Positions 23,633 to 35,771 of a DNA stretch of 64,000 nt are shown one piece after another; position 1 is the stretch's first letter; every line of letters begins with the position of its first letter. Both the position numbers and the translations under genes were made by a program. A model generated the notes under the pieces. It ran no database searches, was not told the DNA's origin, and was given only the letters and a program-made list of their open reading frames with translations. Origin of the DNA: Gymnopus androsaceus JB14 (lineage: Eukaryota > Basidiomycota > Agaricomycetes > Agaricales > Omphalotaceae); assembly GCA_009733575.1 (NCBI GenBank), contig ML769408.1, forward strand, positions 1-64,000. The letters are read 5' to 3'.

Positions 23633-23929
23633 ATTTTGGAAAATCAGCTTCACCGGCAACTTGATTATTATTATTTACACTAAGTATAGACCTCAGGATT
23701 GACTTGCAGAAGGTTGTCAAATGACTGATGTATTGAAGGATGCGAAGCTCGTCCACGCTGTTTCTTTGGCCTGCTATTGATCAGATGAAAAGAGAAAGAA
23801 TCTCCCATCTCACAAGTTCACTACGTTTTTGTGACGTACCCTTCGACCTCACGCTGCATATATGTACTTCTCCCGCACCCGCTCTGACAGTAACCTCACT
23901 TGTTGGCTTTAAATCCATCGCGAGAACCA

Positions 23930-25214
23930 ATGGCACCCAAAGAAGATCCATTCACGGCGAGACACCGAGACCCAAACGACAATGCCGTCGACTCAGTCAA
24001 GGAAAGGCTGAACCCTATACCTTACCGCAATGGTAAAGGTTCAACAGTGCTCGGTCCCCGGAATATCGAACGAGAGCGGCAGAACCCCGATATGCTCAGG
24101 CCTCCTTCGACGGACCACGGAACCCTCCCGAACATGAAATGGAGCTTCGCCGACTCACATACAAGGATCGAGGAGGGTGGATGGGCACGTCAAACAACAG
24201 TCCGTGAACTGCCAACGAGCATAGAGCTAGCTGGTGTCAACATGAGACTGGACGAGGGAGCAATTCGAGAGTTGCACTGGCATAAGGAAGCGGAATGGGC
24301 ATACGTGCTTGAAGGAAAGGTACTGGATCTTCGTCTATGGGATGAATAATAGCGCTGACTCTTTACAGGTCCGTGTGACTGCATTAGACACTGAAGGTGG
24401 CAATTTCATTGGTGAAGTCGAAAAGGGAGACCTATGGTACTTCCCCGCCGGCCATCCTCATAGTCTTCAGGGCATGAGCCCTGGCGGATGTGAGTTCCTG
24501 CTGATCTTCGATGACGGTAATTTCAGCGAGGATTCCACATTCCTTCTATCCGACTTCATGGCGCATATTCCCAAATCTGTCCTCGCGAAGAACTTCCGCG
24601 TTGCGCCTGAGATTTTCGCCACCATTCCCACAAAGGAGAAATACATCTTCGCTGGCTCTTTGCCTGGTTCAATGGAGGAGGAGACCCCGGATAAGCCTGG
24701 AGTTAAGCCATCTCGCCATCGCTTCACACACAAGATGTTAGCTCAGGAGCCGGTAAAGACAAGCGCAGGTGAAGTTCGCATTACCGACACTTCAAACTTC
24801 CCTCTGTCTACCACCGTCTCTGCCGCCCATGTAACCATTGCCCCTGGTGGCATTCGAGAAATGCATTGGCATCCTAATGCTGACGAGTGGTCTTTCTTCA
24901 TCCGTGGCCGCGCTCGCGTCACAGTGTTTGCCTCTTCGAACATGGCGCGGACGTTTGATTATTCTGCTGGAGATGTGGGCATTGTCCCAAAATCGCTCGG
25001 TCACTATGTGGAGAATCTTTCGACAACCGAAGAAGTCGAGATGCTCGAGATTTTCAAGGCGCCCAAGTTTGAGGACTTTAGTCTGGAGCAATGGCTCGCT
25101 GCGACACCAAAGAGGAATGTGGCGGAGCATCTGTTCATGAATAACCCGAAGGCTGGTGCCAAGTTCACGGAGGAACTGAGAGCTGTCAAAGAGGTGGTAA
25201 AACCGAAACTTTGA
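23930..25214 (+). CDS. Oxalate decarboxylase (bicupin)
   Basis: Converts oxalate to formate and CO2 using Mn. There are two exons, 23,930-24,319 and 24,369-25,214, with one GT..AG intron. The N-terminal cupin has ELHWHKEAEW and PAGHPHS; the C-terminal cupin has EMHWHPNADEW and LGHYVEN. The His-x-His, Glu and His metal ligands are therefore present in both domains. The lid segment reads SEDST, comparable to the SENST lid with catalytic Glu of Bacillus OxdC, which favours decarboxylase over oxidase activity. The start MAPKEDPF has no signal peptide, unlike many secreted fungal enzymes, so either the enzyme is cytosolic or an upstream exon is missed. The length of about 410 residues is normal. 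A frameshifted copy lies at 13,317. Confidence 0.9.
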
Positions 25215-26732
25215 AGCGGAAGCCTGAGCGAATCGTATGATGCTGTTCTGTCGCACTAAAGATTAGACTACAGTATCCTATATCCTATACTTAAAATGAA
25301 GACGGGGCGCTAACATTCAAACTCAGCAGATTGGTAATAACCTGTCAAACTAAGTTTAGCGCGCACGCAGCGGCCAGCGTTTCCCGGGGAGCCGGAAATC
25401 TGTTTCAGCACTCTGCCGCAGGCATAAGCTCCGCGCAGCGGGCCCGCGCAGCGTGGGGGCCTGGGGGGACCCCCAGTGCTCCACGCAGTGCCCGTCGCGG
25501 CCGGCGCCGCAATCTGACCTTCAAATTTATACTGTAGTTTCATGAAAACACTATTGGTGGTGCTGTCCTGAGCAATGGATTAAAGCCTCTACTTCAGACA
25601 CCCACTTATGATTCTGGAGTTCAGAGCAGTTTGTGTGAAAATTTTAGTTGGAACTACTTAATTTAAGGCAAATACTTAAAAGAGAAATGTAATTAATCTA
25701 ACATGAGATTAAATACTTAATCTATGCATGTAAAAGTTAATCCTTCAAGAGCCCACTGCAGAGTGACAAGACATACATGTATTATGGAGTGAGTGAGTCA
25801 ACTTTAAGCGGGATGTCAGCAGAAGTTAGTGTAAGGGAGAAACCCTTACAGTACAAGTTTCTGTCCCGCATGGTTTTACTCTTAAATTACATTTATTCCA
25901 CTTATTCTTCATAAATTTTGAATCAATGCCTCCGTATTTACATGTTAAATTTTGTCCTCATACTATGAATGTACCAGTAATGCATTCAAAAATGTCCATA
26001 CTGAAAAATATTTGTAAAACTTGATGAAGTGTTCAAGCTTGGTAGTATATTAGAATATATACAATTGCAGAATTTAGCGGTTTTAGAGAATGTTTGATGT
26101 AAGTGCATTTCCAATGTCCTTTGCTGGCTCTTGAATGAATGCTCAACTTCATTTCCAACCTCCAGGATATAGTTATCCTTCTCAAATATACTTAGGGCAT
26201 GTGGCTTGGGACATATCATATATAAGAAAATTTATTGCATTGTACCAAGACTGATGAATCCAAATGCACCAGGAAAAGCATACTTCACAAAAGTCCTGAA
26301 TATTTCAGTTTCAGTATATTGCAAAAGTAAATTGATGGAATGCTAGAAAACATGTATGAAAGTGTACAGGAAAATTTCAAAGAAGAGCAAATGAGAATTG
26401 CACTCTCTGCAAACTTTTCTTTGTCAAAAGTGCATCAATGGTATGTTCATTTGGAACTAACAGAGAAAATCTAAATATTCTTAAAATAATACCCTGAGGA
26501 CCTCTGCCCGTGCCGTAGGCACGGGTCAAGCAAGCTTGTATACTTGGAGGTCACGAACAATATAATGTATACTCTAATGTATCGGGCCGAACTGATTTGC
26601 TGACAAAGGCCGCTATCGTTCTCCTTTCAACTTCCACCCGGCGTCCATTTTCAGTTATTTGGCTTTTTCCTGTCCTAATCCATACCTACAGTTTGCAATG
26701 GATCTTTAATCTGCGACATTTCTTCTTTAAAC
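25215..26732. other. Long AT-rich spacer with a GC-rich block
   Basis: About 1.5 kb without a recognisable gene. A GC-rich block lies at about 25,360-25,512. Short palindromes include AGATTAAATACTTAATCT, and a hairpin CCCGTGCC-GTA-GGCACGGG lies at 26,507-26,525, about 210 bp before the EST1-like start. The last part is the presumed promoter of that gene. Confidence 0.5.
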
Positions 26733-29700
26733 ATGTCTGAGCAACCGTCTGCGATTGCCCGGTTAGTTGTTCGCTTCTACCCTCAGTTTACTTGTTGCTT
26801 ACATTCAGAACGCAGGGACGCGAAGCAAATTCATGCCAGTTTAAAGGAACTCTTGAAGACCAAAGAACCTTTCGATAGAGAAATTGATTTCCAGAGAAAG
26901 AAGTGAGTCTCGGTCCATTGTCTGAAATCAATTGTCTTCTAAAGTTTACTCTGTAGCTTAAGAAGACGTCACCTCAGTTTACTACTCGTTCATCCTTATG
27001 CAAAAGAGTCTGAAAATGCAGAAACACACCTCTGGATGCAGACATCCTATGCGTTCATATCCGACTACAAGCAGCGATTAGGGCGTATTGATCGTGCTGT
27101 CCAAAGACAACCACAACAGTCGGGTAACCCATCTCGCCATGGTCCTGTCGAGCATCGAAAGCTGCTTCAGCGCTTCCGTCAGTTCCTGGCGGAGGAAGAC
27201 AAATTCTGGACCCAGTTTGTTGTCCGCTACCATCGCTCATTCTCCTTGGATGAAGCACATCCGGTCCTTGTCACTCTCGGTATCTTGTCCGACACGGATA
27301 CCACAGACGAGGTCCCACGGGCGAACGGTCGTAATCACTTTCAGTTCCCTGCTTCGACATCCTTTACCCCTCCTACCCCTGCAGACCGTGAGAGCCGCTT
27401 GACCATCTTGAGCAAGGCGCTTGTATGTCTAGGTGATATCGCTCGATACAGAGAGCAGTACAATGAAGGTGGCGGCAGGTCAAAAATCGGATCTGAGGAG
27501 GGAGGCCGCAAAAGGAACAAGAAAGGTGGCGCGTTCACATCCGACATACCTCGCCCCAGGAACTACGAGAGAGCCCGCATCTGCTATGAACAAGCTAAAT
27601 TCCTAACGCCTCATGATGGAAATCCTTCTCATCAGTTGGCTATCCTAGCAACGTATGAAAAGGACTCCTTCGCATCGTTAGTGCACTATTACCGCTCTCT
27701 TTGCGTCAAGCACCCTTACGAAACTGCATCCGATAACATGGATAATTTGCTCAGCAAGACTTTGGACCATTGGAGGCCTAATGAAAAAGATGACATTCCT
27801 TCCGATATTGCTCATGTACCGAAAGTGCTCATCGAGGAGTTTAAGAAGAGGATTGTTGTTTTGCATGCATTGTGGTGGCTCGGTCACGAAAGGTGTGTCG
27901 ATAACTCTCATTGAAAGGTCGTTTCCTGATAACGACCGTTGTAGCAATGATCAACTCACCGTCAAGGAAGTTGACAACATCTTTAACCAATTTTACAACC
28001 TGATATCCGAGCGACATTTATCCGTGGAGTTTATAGCGCAACTCATCACTCTTGCGCAAGGGGCGCTTTGGAAAGTGCGAATGCTTCAGGATGCATCGTC
28101 GGTCCCTAACAGCAAGTCAAAATCTCGTTCAGAGTCCTCTCTTCCATCAACAGTCATAGAGGCTCGGATCTACACGCACCTGCTGTCTCTGTACCGCGCG
28201 ATACTTGAGGTTGGCATCGATAAATTGAAGGAGCCACCACCCATGGATTCGGAGACAGACCTTGCGCAGCGGCTCATTGCGGAGTTCCGGAGGACATTAC
28301 CTGCGCTGAGAATTGCTGGAAAATGGCTCAGAGCCAACTACAAATATGTCATGGGCGATCCTGAAGCGCAGGGTGTACTCAACAGAAAAGGAAAGTCGAG
28401 GGACGTTGTTAAATCACCAGGTATCATCAGCCCCTCATCCACCGAGACTATTGATTTCTGGAGCAAGTACGCCGAGTTCTTGCGAGCATTGTCTCGTGCC
28501 TTCCCGGCAGAACGATTGCCAGATCTGAGCTTTCCATTGTTGGAGGATATCGAAATGAGAGGGTTCAGGCCCTTAAAGACTTACATGGACCGGCAAAGAG
28601 ACTGTGGATCGGACGACAGCGTACCCCAGAAGGAGAGTGAAGTGCATCCCAATGATGTGCAGCTCATGAGGATCAAAGACATCCTCAACGATGCCAAGGC
28701 TTTGGTCAAGATGGAGGTAAACGCCAATAAAATCTTACAGCGAGCAAGTTGTTGATCTTTTTTTAGAACTCACCTCTCGCTATATATGGGAACCAGTTTG
28801 TTCTGAGAGGCGTCGAGTCCCAAGTCCAGCCAATTCCGAGTGTGCCTCCCTCCTTCAACTCCCTTCTGGCTCTTTCTCAAAACGTTCCTCCCATTGACCT
28901 ACGAAGAAGATGCGATGACGGAGCTTACATCTAATACGGACGATGCTGTTCTTCGCGATGCATTTGGTCACTTGAACGACGAGGACGATGGAGATGACGA
29001 GATTGTTTGGGATCCCAACCCAAGGTATTAGTTCTGCTTCCTCTCATCAAACAATCGCACTGACCGACTTTCCTTAGCGCTCCCCCGGATCCCTCGCCAG
29101 TATTGGCCGCGCGCGTAGCCAATATCCATGTTAGCTCCCCAAGTCCGCGCTATCGTACCCATTTCTCCAATCGCGCCGCCCTCATCTACAAAGCTGCCTG
29201 CATCGCCTGTGCATCCAAATATACATTCTCCTTCTTATTCGTACCCCAGCCAGCCTTCTGCTCCTCATGTAGCCAAAACTACGGCTGAGGATCTTCTCAA
29301 AGGCTTTATGGATCTAGGTCGTCCAGCCGCTAGAACGACCTCCGACCCTTTAGTTCCACGATTGTTCGATCAGCCCGGGAACAGTATCTGGACCGCCTCT
29401 CAGGACGAGCAGAACCTGCGTTACTCTACCAGTGGATCTCAGGCGATACATTCGTTGTCGCCGCAGACCCGACAGCACAACCTATCTGCATCGCAGGATC
29501 TTTCGTCGCAGCAGTCTATCTGGTCATACAATAACAGTCAAAACTCCCAACATCATCTTGTTGGTGCATTACCTTCCGCGTCATTTGCAACCCCGTATTC
29601 TGGTGCTCCAGATCCAGGGCACCAACGAGTGCCTTCTGTGGATGTGCATTCTTTCCCTTCTACTCTTACCAGGGACTTTGGTTCGAGGCAGTTTGACGCT

Positions 29701-29925
29701 CCTCCACATCTTATGCACCAGGCTGACGTGGGCATGCTTCCCACCTCTTACCTCCATACGCAGTCTCCCCTTTTCGAAACTGCTCCCGGTAGCCTTTACA
29801 ATACAATTGGAACCCCGCAAAACTTCCCGCCGCATCATACGCGACATCTTTCTTTCCACGACCCGCCTGCCTTTTCTTCTCAAGCTATTCCGCCCATGTC
29901 GTCGATCTGGGCAAACAATGGGTAG
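26733..29925 (+). CDS. EST1/SMG7-like telomerase-binding or nonsense-mediated-decay protein
   Basis: An Est1/SMG5-7 family protein with a 14-3-3-like and helical-repeat N-terminal region. Exon 1 is MSEQPSAIAR. The second exon gives DAKQIHASLKELLKTKEPFD, followed by HLWMQTSYAFISDYKQRL, DKFWTQFVVRYHRSF, GDIARYREQ, the hallmark QAKFLTPHDGNPSHQLAILA and LVHYYRSLCVKHPYE. After a 50-bp intron come NLISERHLSVEFIAQ and LPDLSFPLLEDIEMRGFRPL, matching the family's second conserved domain. The C-terminal third is Pro/Ser/Gln-rich and acidic (NDEDDGDDEIVWD). A one-base insertion at 28,901, absent from copy 1, and a length error near 29,140 interrupt the frame; both look like consensus errors. Members act in telomere maintenance or in dephosphorylating UPF1; the sequence does not decide which. 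Confidence 0.85.
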
Positions 29926-30666
29926 CGATGATAGCCTTCCAATGTTTTACATTTCTTCTGAACGACTTCAGGCTTGTATAGCTCACACGAGAACGGGGTT
30001 TCTCTGAACCTACCAATGGTCCATGTTCCCCTAGCCTCTACTTGGCGGTAGACCGCCATCTTTCCCAGAATCCCGTAGCACCCGATACGTGACCCTGGTT
30101 CAAAGGCATGCTGGTATATGAGAACCTGTCTTTCCTTCAAGGATAGATTTATCGTGTATGATTGTGCCCGAAACGATAATGATGAACTCCTTGGTGTACG
30201 GTTGTATTCTCTATCTGCGGGCTTCTCCTTCCTCTTCCTTTCTATGTTGCTTTGAATACGTACTGCTCAGTTACAGTACTCCTATCCTTCTTCTGTTGTT
30301 GCAATATATTGCTTTTGTATGTCTGTACTTGTAGGGGTGCTCTCTGCACAATGAAGGCCTGACTTTTAAGTATAGGAGAGTGTAATGCATGTTTACATGC
30401 CAACCAAGTTTGCTTGAAACTCCATACTTAAAATTTAAAGTAATCTCGAAATGATCAAAACTCGGTTTGGATTTCGTAAGTATCTCCAATGGCTACAAAG
30501 TACTTGGGCGCCATGACGACCCTGCAACTTTATACTTGATTCTTAAAGGCTCCTGCGCTTTGATTCTTTATCGCCTACCGCTCCCTCTACTACAGACATC
30601 GCCCCAGGTTTCCACATCGTATCCACCAAATCTCCATCGGCCTGTGTACTATCTTTCCAACCCACA
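29926..30666. other. Spacer between EST1-like and small coiled-coil gene
   Basis: Contains the 3' untranslated region of the EST1-like gene and the promoter of the next. No gene was seen. Confidence 0.45.
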
Positions 30667-31077
30667 ATGCCATCCGAACGTTACCCTCGTCTTGCTCCTT
30701 TACAGATTAATAAGCGAGCAGGAACTAATTCACCTAACCGGCTGATGAGGACAAGGCAACCTTCGACGGCTTCTACATTATCCAATTCATCGCTTTCACC
30801 TGGTGGAAGCCTTTCTTCAACAAACACCTATGCCGATTCTGCTTCAGCAGCCTCCATTGCAGCAGAATTCATCGCAGAAATTGATACATGGCTTATGGAT
30901 ATCGGCCAACAGCTGGATGAGCTGGAGGAGAGGCATGCAGTGCACCGGGAGTGGCTTGCAAAAGGAGGAGCAGACGATTTAGAATCAGCCGAAGTGGGGA
31001 GCAGAAGCAATGAAGAGAAAGGTGCCTCTGCTGAGAGCAGTAAGTTGCCCGCATTTTCTTCGTTCATCAAGGAATAA
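30667..31077 (+). CDS. Small acidic protein with a predicted coiled coil, unrecognised
   Basis: A 136-residue single-exon frame with an ATG start. The first 60 residues are basic and Ser/Thr-rich. Residues 65-105 form a probable amphipathic helix (AAEFIAEIDTWLMDIGQQLD, then ELEERHAVHREWLAKGG). The end is acidic and Ser-rich, finishing FIKE. The frame recurs with indels in copy 1. It is convergent with the SUZ-domain gene. I do not recognise the family. Conservation of start, stop and helix in both copies supports it as real. Confidence 0.55.
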   Translation: MPSERYPRLAPLQINKRAGTNSPNRLMRTRQPSTASTLSNSSLSPGGSLSSTNTYADSASAASIAAEFIAEIDTWLMDIGQQLDELEERHAVHREWLAKGGADDLESAEVGSRSNEEKGASAESSKLPAFSSFIKE

Positions 31078-31413
31078 CTTGCTGGTCGTCCATAGCCTCC
31101 GCTACATCTGGGACTTTCTTTTCATTCTTTTCACGATCTGTGGCTCGACCCGATGCAGATACATCTCCTGGAGAGGGCAAGTTGAAAGCGTAGATGCCTC
31201 TGAGTTTGTTGTATGTTGTAGTACCCAGTCCCCCTTCGTATCCTACAAAGAATAATCCAAATAATTGTATTTCTACCATCAGACGTGCATAGAGATGGAG
31301 GTTGCTGTTGGCGAACTCGCTTGCTATTGTCAGAGAAAATCCATATTGGGGAAAATTACAAAAAATACAAGTCGTGTCGCATATGGCACAATGCAGGAAC
31401 CGCCTCTCGAGAC

Positions 31414-32061
31414 CTACGAAGCTGTATTCGGAGGCTTTATACGTCTCTCAAACCCCTTGGAGAGTGTAGCGTCAGTCTCATCCGGTCCTCGAGGATTACG
31501 AATGACAGAATTGTCTTTCTTCGACGCAAGATGGACTGCGCTTGCCTCCGAAATCGTCAAGTCGGCACTCTCGCCAAAGATTCTGTTTCGTGCAGCTTGG
31601 TAGCGTGCTTCCCTATCTTCCAGTGATTCCTTCGGAAGAGAAGGCGGAGGAGATGAAGAGTTGGTCTGACTGTTTACCGGACGTTTGAGTATCTTGAGCG
31701 CAGGCTGAAATGCAGCAGCAGGTGGCGGGGATGCCACGGATGGTGAGGATGAAGATGAGACGATGAAGGCAGGCATGGGTGCTGCAGCGTCGTGATTACT
31801 GATTTAATGAAAGTTTAGCGCTTGTTTAGCAGGTAGAATGTTCCCCTTACGCCTTTTCCCATATCTTCTTGTTCCTTTCCTCTATTGGGATCTCCTCCTG
31901 CTCCTCCTCGTCCTCGTCCTCCCAGTCATCGCGTACGGTTTCCGGTGGCGCTTTAGGGCGCCTCAAAGTAGACTAGGAATTAGTTGGAGAATTTAGGTAA
32001 GATGTTATGTGCTCACAGAAGATTCAGATTTACCCCAGCCTTCAGAGTCTCCAGTCAACAT
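31414..32061 (-). CDS. SUZ-domain protein
   Basis: A small RNA-associated protein. Three exons on the minus strand: start at 32,061 (MLTGDSEGWGKSESS), then TLRRPKAPPETVRDDWEDED and EEEQEEIPIEERNKKIWEKA, then a last exon from 31,802 to the stop at 31,414. The last exon has ALKILKRP followed by the SUZ core LEDREARYQAARNRIFGE. The core's basic and arginine-rich pattern is that of SUZ domains, which are known to bind RNA in proteins such as SZRD1. The C-terminus ends FERRIKPPNTAS. Introns at about 31,803-31,853 and 31,969-32,014 follow GT..AG. Its start lies about 95 bp from the divergent M20 gene start, so a shared promoter is likely. Confidence 0.75.
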
Positions 32062-32155
32062 CGAGAAAGTGATTTAAGGGGCATTCGGCATCAGACGCCG
32101 AACCGTCGGCTTGGGCGCTTGCCTAAATAAGGACTTTGCCTTTCACCAACACATA

Positions 32156-34126
32156 ATGCCAGCACCCAAAGACTTTCTCGAATATGTCGATAGCAACGCC
32201 GATGCTTTTATCAAGAGGCTTTCTGAAGCGGTATCTATCAAATCGTAAGCTAATTTATTGCAACTTGCTCCAAATAATTTGCTGATGTATCGATATCGAT
32301 AGAGTGAGCGGAGAAGCATCGTACCGACCTGAGGTGGCCAGGATGTCCGATTGGATCAACCAGCAATTCAAAGCTGTTTGGAGTAGAAACCCAGCAATTT
32401 GATCTCGGGAAACACGTTATGGATGGCCAGGAGCTTCCGCTTCCCAAAGTCGTCCTCGGACGATTAGGCAATGATCCTAATAAGAAGACCGTTTTGGTTT
32501 ACGGTCACTTTGATGTTCAACCAGTACGCAATCATATCATCCTCTTTGTTGTATCTCCATATTTACACTAATATAAGGCATACGTATCCGATGGATGGGA
32601 CACTGATCCCTTCACTTTGACAATCCAACCAAACGGACAGCTCGTCGGACGAGGCTCATCGGATGACAAAGGTCCAGTTCTCGGATGGCTGAACATTTTG
32701 CAATACCACTACGAGAACAAGAAGGAACTTCCCGTCAACTTGCGATGTTGTTTCGAAGGTATGGAGGAGTCCGGAAGTGAAGGTTTAGATGAACTTGTTG
32801 AGAGAGAATCTAAGCCTGGAGGATGGTTCGATGGTGTTGACTGTGTTTGCATCGTAAGTCCCCTATGCTCTTGATTACTGACGCGCGCATTAACTCGATC
32901 TGCAGTCTGACAACTACTGGTTAAACACTCGTACTCCCGCACTGACTTATGGTCTTCGTGGGCTAACCTACTTCAAACTGAATATCTCCGGCCCTGCCAA
33001 AGACTTACATTCGGGTGTCTTTGGGCGCGCAGTCCATGAACCGATGACGGATCTTATCAAACTCATGAGCACGTTGGTGGATGTGAATGGCCAAATTCTC
33101 ATTCCTGGGGTAGATGAAATGGTTAATCAGGCGGATACGGAGGAGCGGTATGCACATGAACATTTCTCTAATGACACGTCTCATCTTTGTGAAGGAAACT
33201 ATATGAGACTCTTGACTACAGCATCAAGGATATCGAAGAAACCGCCGGTGGACCTATTGCTCTATCATCGGGTATGTGACTCACTTGTTCCTTTTAACTC
33301 GCAGGCTTACTGGTCGCAGATAAGGTCGAAGTTTTGATGAATCGCATGAGAAATCCTAGTTTGTCTTTGCATGGGATCGAAGGTGCCTTCTACGGACCTG
33401 GCGCTAAGACGGTGATACCAGCCAAAGTGTCCGGAAAGTTCAGCATCCGGTACCTATCGTCTTCCCTCTTATACACGCACCAATTATACTTACCTGCATT
33501 TTCACAGATTGGTTCCACCTCAAACTCCCGAAAACATCAACCCGCTCGTTAAAGCTCACATTGAATCTGAATTTGCCAAGCTTGGGTCAAAAAATACGAT
33601 GGAGTTGGAAGACTTGCATGGAGGTAAGCCCTAGGTCTGTCTGCTTCAAAGCTACTTTGTCTAGATTCTTCTTTAAAGGCAAGCCCTGGGTGTCGGATAT
33701 CAATCACTGGAACTTCCAGGCTGCAAGGATCGCTACGAAGGTAAACACATATCCCTTTATGTGCTGAATTGTATTTAACGATCAAATTTTAGGCGGTGTA
33801 TAACGTGGACCCCGACATGACAAGAGAGGGAGGCTCTATTCCAATAACTTTGACCTTTGCTGACGCCCTTGGCGTGAACGTATTGCTGCTTCCTATGGGT
33901 CGCAGTGATGACGGTGCTCAGTAAGTTTATTCCTACTACAAGTTTTCGTGCCCGGTTACTCATTCTTTTCACTACAGTTCTACTAACGAGAAGCTCGACC
34001 GTTCAAATTTCATCGAAGGGGTGAGTCTCCCTTTATCGTTAGCTGCAATTCTGCTCTAATTCGCATTGCTAGACGAAACTTCTTGGAACGTACTTGTATG
34101 AAGTTGGTGCCATTGCCACGAAATAA
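32156..34126 (+). CDS. M20 metallodipeptidase, Cys-Gly dipeptidase/CNDP2-like
   Basis: A cytosolic zinc or manganese dipeptidase related to yeast Dug1 and animal CNDP2, which cleave Cys-Gly and other dipeptides during glutathione turnover. The start is [18 protein letters not shown]. Motifs are [11 protein letters not shown] (metal His and Asp), [15 protein letters not shown] (metal Asp), [13 protein letters not shown] (catalytic and metal Glu), [13 protein letters not shown] (dimerisation-domain His), [27 protein letters not shown] (last metal His), and the C-terminus YEVGAIATK. About eight introns. One extra T near 32,378 breaks the frame after QQFKAV; copy 1 is correct at that base but has its own extra T a few codons later. 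The full catalytic set is present, so the gene is taken as functional. Confidence 0.9.
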
Positions 34127-35119
34127 ACTATTAAATGGGAGGGAACTCGAATTCGTATGTACTTGTACAGGATTCTGGTGGTATGAAGCAATGAGATCGA
34201 AATGACCAGTTTTGACACCACTTTAAGTGCCCGTCATCCATCAAGTTGTGAATCCTGAAATTAATCAAACAACGAGAGACCAACGGATGCTATCCGTATA
34301 TCTACAAAAGTATCTGTCATCGATTCACTGCTACGATTATTTTAACTGTTGAATTTTATAGGTAGATGTTTCATTTGGGAATGGGAATCATCCCGAGTTT
34401 GGAGTTGTCAAGAACTGTTTTCTTAGCGTGTGTGCGTGAAGAGCCTGAGACTCGTGGTCGTCCGATTTACCTTGGGGTTTCAGACTTTGGATACAAGAGT
34501 TAATCAATATCTTCTCAAGTGTTGCATTAATTCCGTTCAAGCGACAACGACACCGTTCGACGATGTCTGAATTCAATTCTTCCAGAAATTCGAGGTTAAG
34601 GAAGAAAGGAAGCAGCGTTGGCAAGCAGCACATGTATTCATTCTGGGGGAGATCTGCATATGTGTTTAATGAACACGGAGATAACGATGCCTTCATGTAC
34701 TCCCCTTCGTATTTTGATGAAGAGGTACAGCGCGCGCTGTATTGAAGTAGGATCTAGGATCTAGTGTGCCTTTGAACCTTTTCAGTTCTCACGCACACAT
34801 CGGGTATCCATCTAGAGCAAGTTCAAGTTGGCACTGATATGTATGTCCGCAGCCGAATGACGATAAGACTCACTATCTCTGCCATTTAGGAGGGCAGCCA
34901 TTCAAGCACTTACTTTAATCAAACGCCAACGAACTCCCTAATTTGGAATTTGGAGATCCGGCTTGCGTTTGTTTAAAGTAAGTTCACGGTAGCCCTGGCG
35001 AACTTACGCTAGCTTCCACTGAAGAGAAATCCAGCCTCGGCACGAAGTAACAATGCCAATTAGCCGGGTTAATGAATGCAGTACTTAGACTGACACACCG
35101 AGCGGACAAGCTTGGTTGG
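34127..35119. other. Intergenic, no gene seen
   Basis: The first 170 bases are the M20 3' flank, which is duplicated at about 46,140-46,335. The 60-codon frame at 34,563 has no family support. Confidence 0.45.
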
Positions 35120-35740
35120 ACGGGGACGCTGATCACACAACTCTGAGGCCGGCCAAATCTGGTCAATCAAAGATGCACTATCTCCAGATCCTATAGCAAG
35201 TTACGCGGGAGAACTGATCACACAGCTCTGAAATGGCAAGCCAAGCGAGATACAAGATGTACCATCTTCAGATCGTATAGCAAGTTACACGTCACACAGC
35301 TCTGAGGACGGCCCAATCTGGCCAATCAAGAAGGAAACTAAATGCTACTATTCATCCCAAGACACACCATCTTCAGATCCTATAGCAAGTTATGCGGGAA
35401 AACTGATCACACAGCTCTGAAGACGGCCCAATCTGACCAATCAAGAAGGAAACTAAATGGAAACCACGCGAGGTACTATTCATCCCAAGTCACGGTTACG
35501 CACTACCTTGAGATCCTATAGCAATTTACATCGATATGTCCGGACAAGGGGAGAACTGATCACACAGCTCTGAGGACGGCCCAATCTAGTCAATCAAGAA
35601 GGAAACTTAATGGAAAACCACGCGAGGTATTCATCCCAAGTTAAGCACTATCTTTAGATCCTATAGCAAGTTACATTAATATGTCCAAACGATGGGATGA
35701 CGGGAGAATTGTCTCTACAGAACACACAGCTCTGAGAACA
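35120..35740. repeat. Degenerate tandem repeat array upstream of the C2H2 gene
   Basis: Five to six units of variable length (about 75-165 bp). Two conserved blocks alternate: TGATCACACAGCTCTGA (near 35,133, 35,214, 35,287, 35,403, 35,553, 35,716; some shortened) and GATCCTATAGCAAGTTA (near 35,186, 35,272, 35,373, 35,511, 35,656). Unequal spacing and diverged units exclude a CRISPR array. It ends about 30 bp before a zinc-finger gene start. Confidence 0.8.
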
Positions 35741-35771
35741 TAGAGACTCTGACGCTGACCTCGGATATTCC

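Larger units (their letters stand above)
23245..33028 (+). repeat. Copy 2 of the ~10-kb direct repeat
   Basis: Collinear with 12,619-22,567. It is the better copy: the oxalate decarboxylase is fully open, and the EST1-like and M20 genes need only a few one-base corrections. Homology in copy 1 ends at the N run; copy 2 continues uninterrupted into the rest of the M20 gene. Confidence 0.9.

Noticed and set aside
28720..28745. 24-nt intron in the EST1-like gene
   Set aside because: A longer intron from the same donor to the AG after the T-run (near 28,766) has normal length and restores the frame.
34563..34745. 60-codon plus-strand frame
   Set aside because: Too short, with no motif or repeat-copy support.
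35120..35740. CRISPR-like repeat array
   Set aside because: Units differ in length, repeats are diverged, spacers are also related to each other, and the host is a eukaryote.
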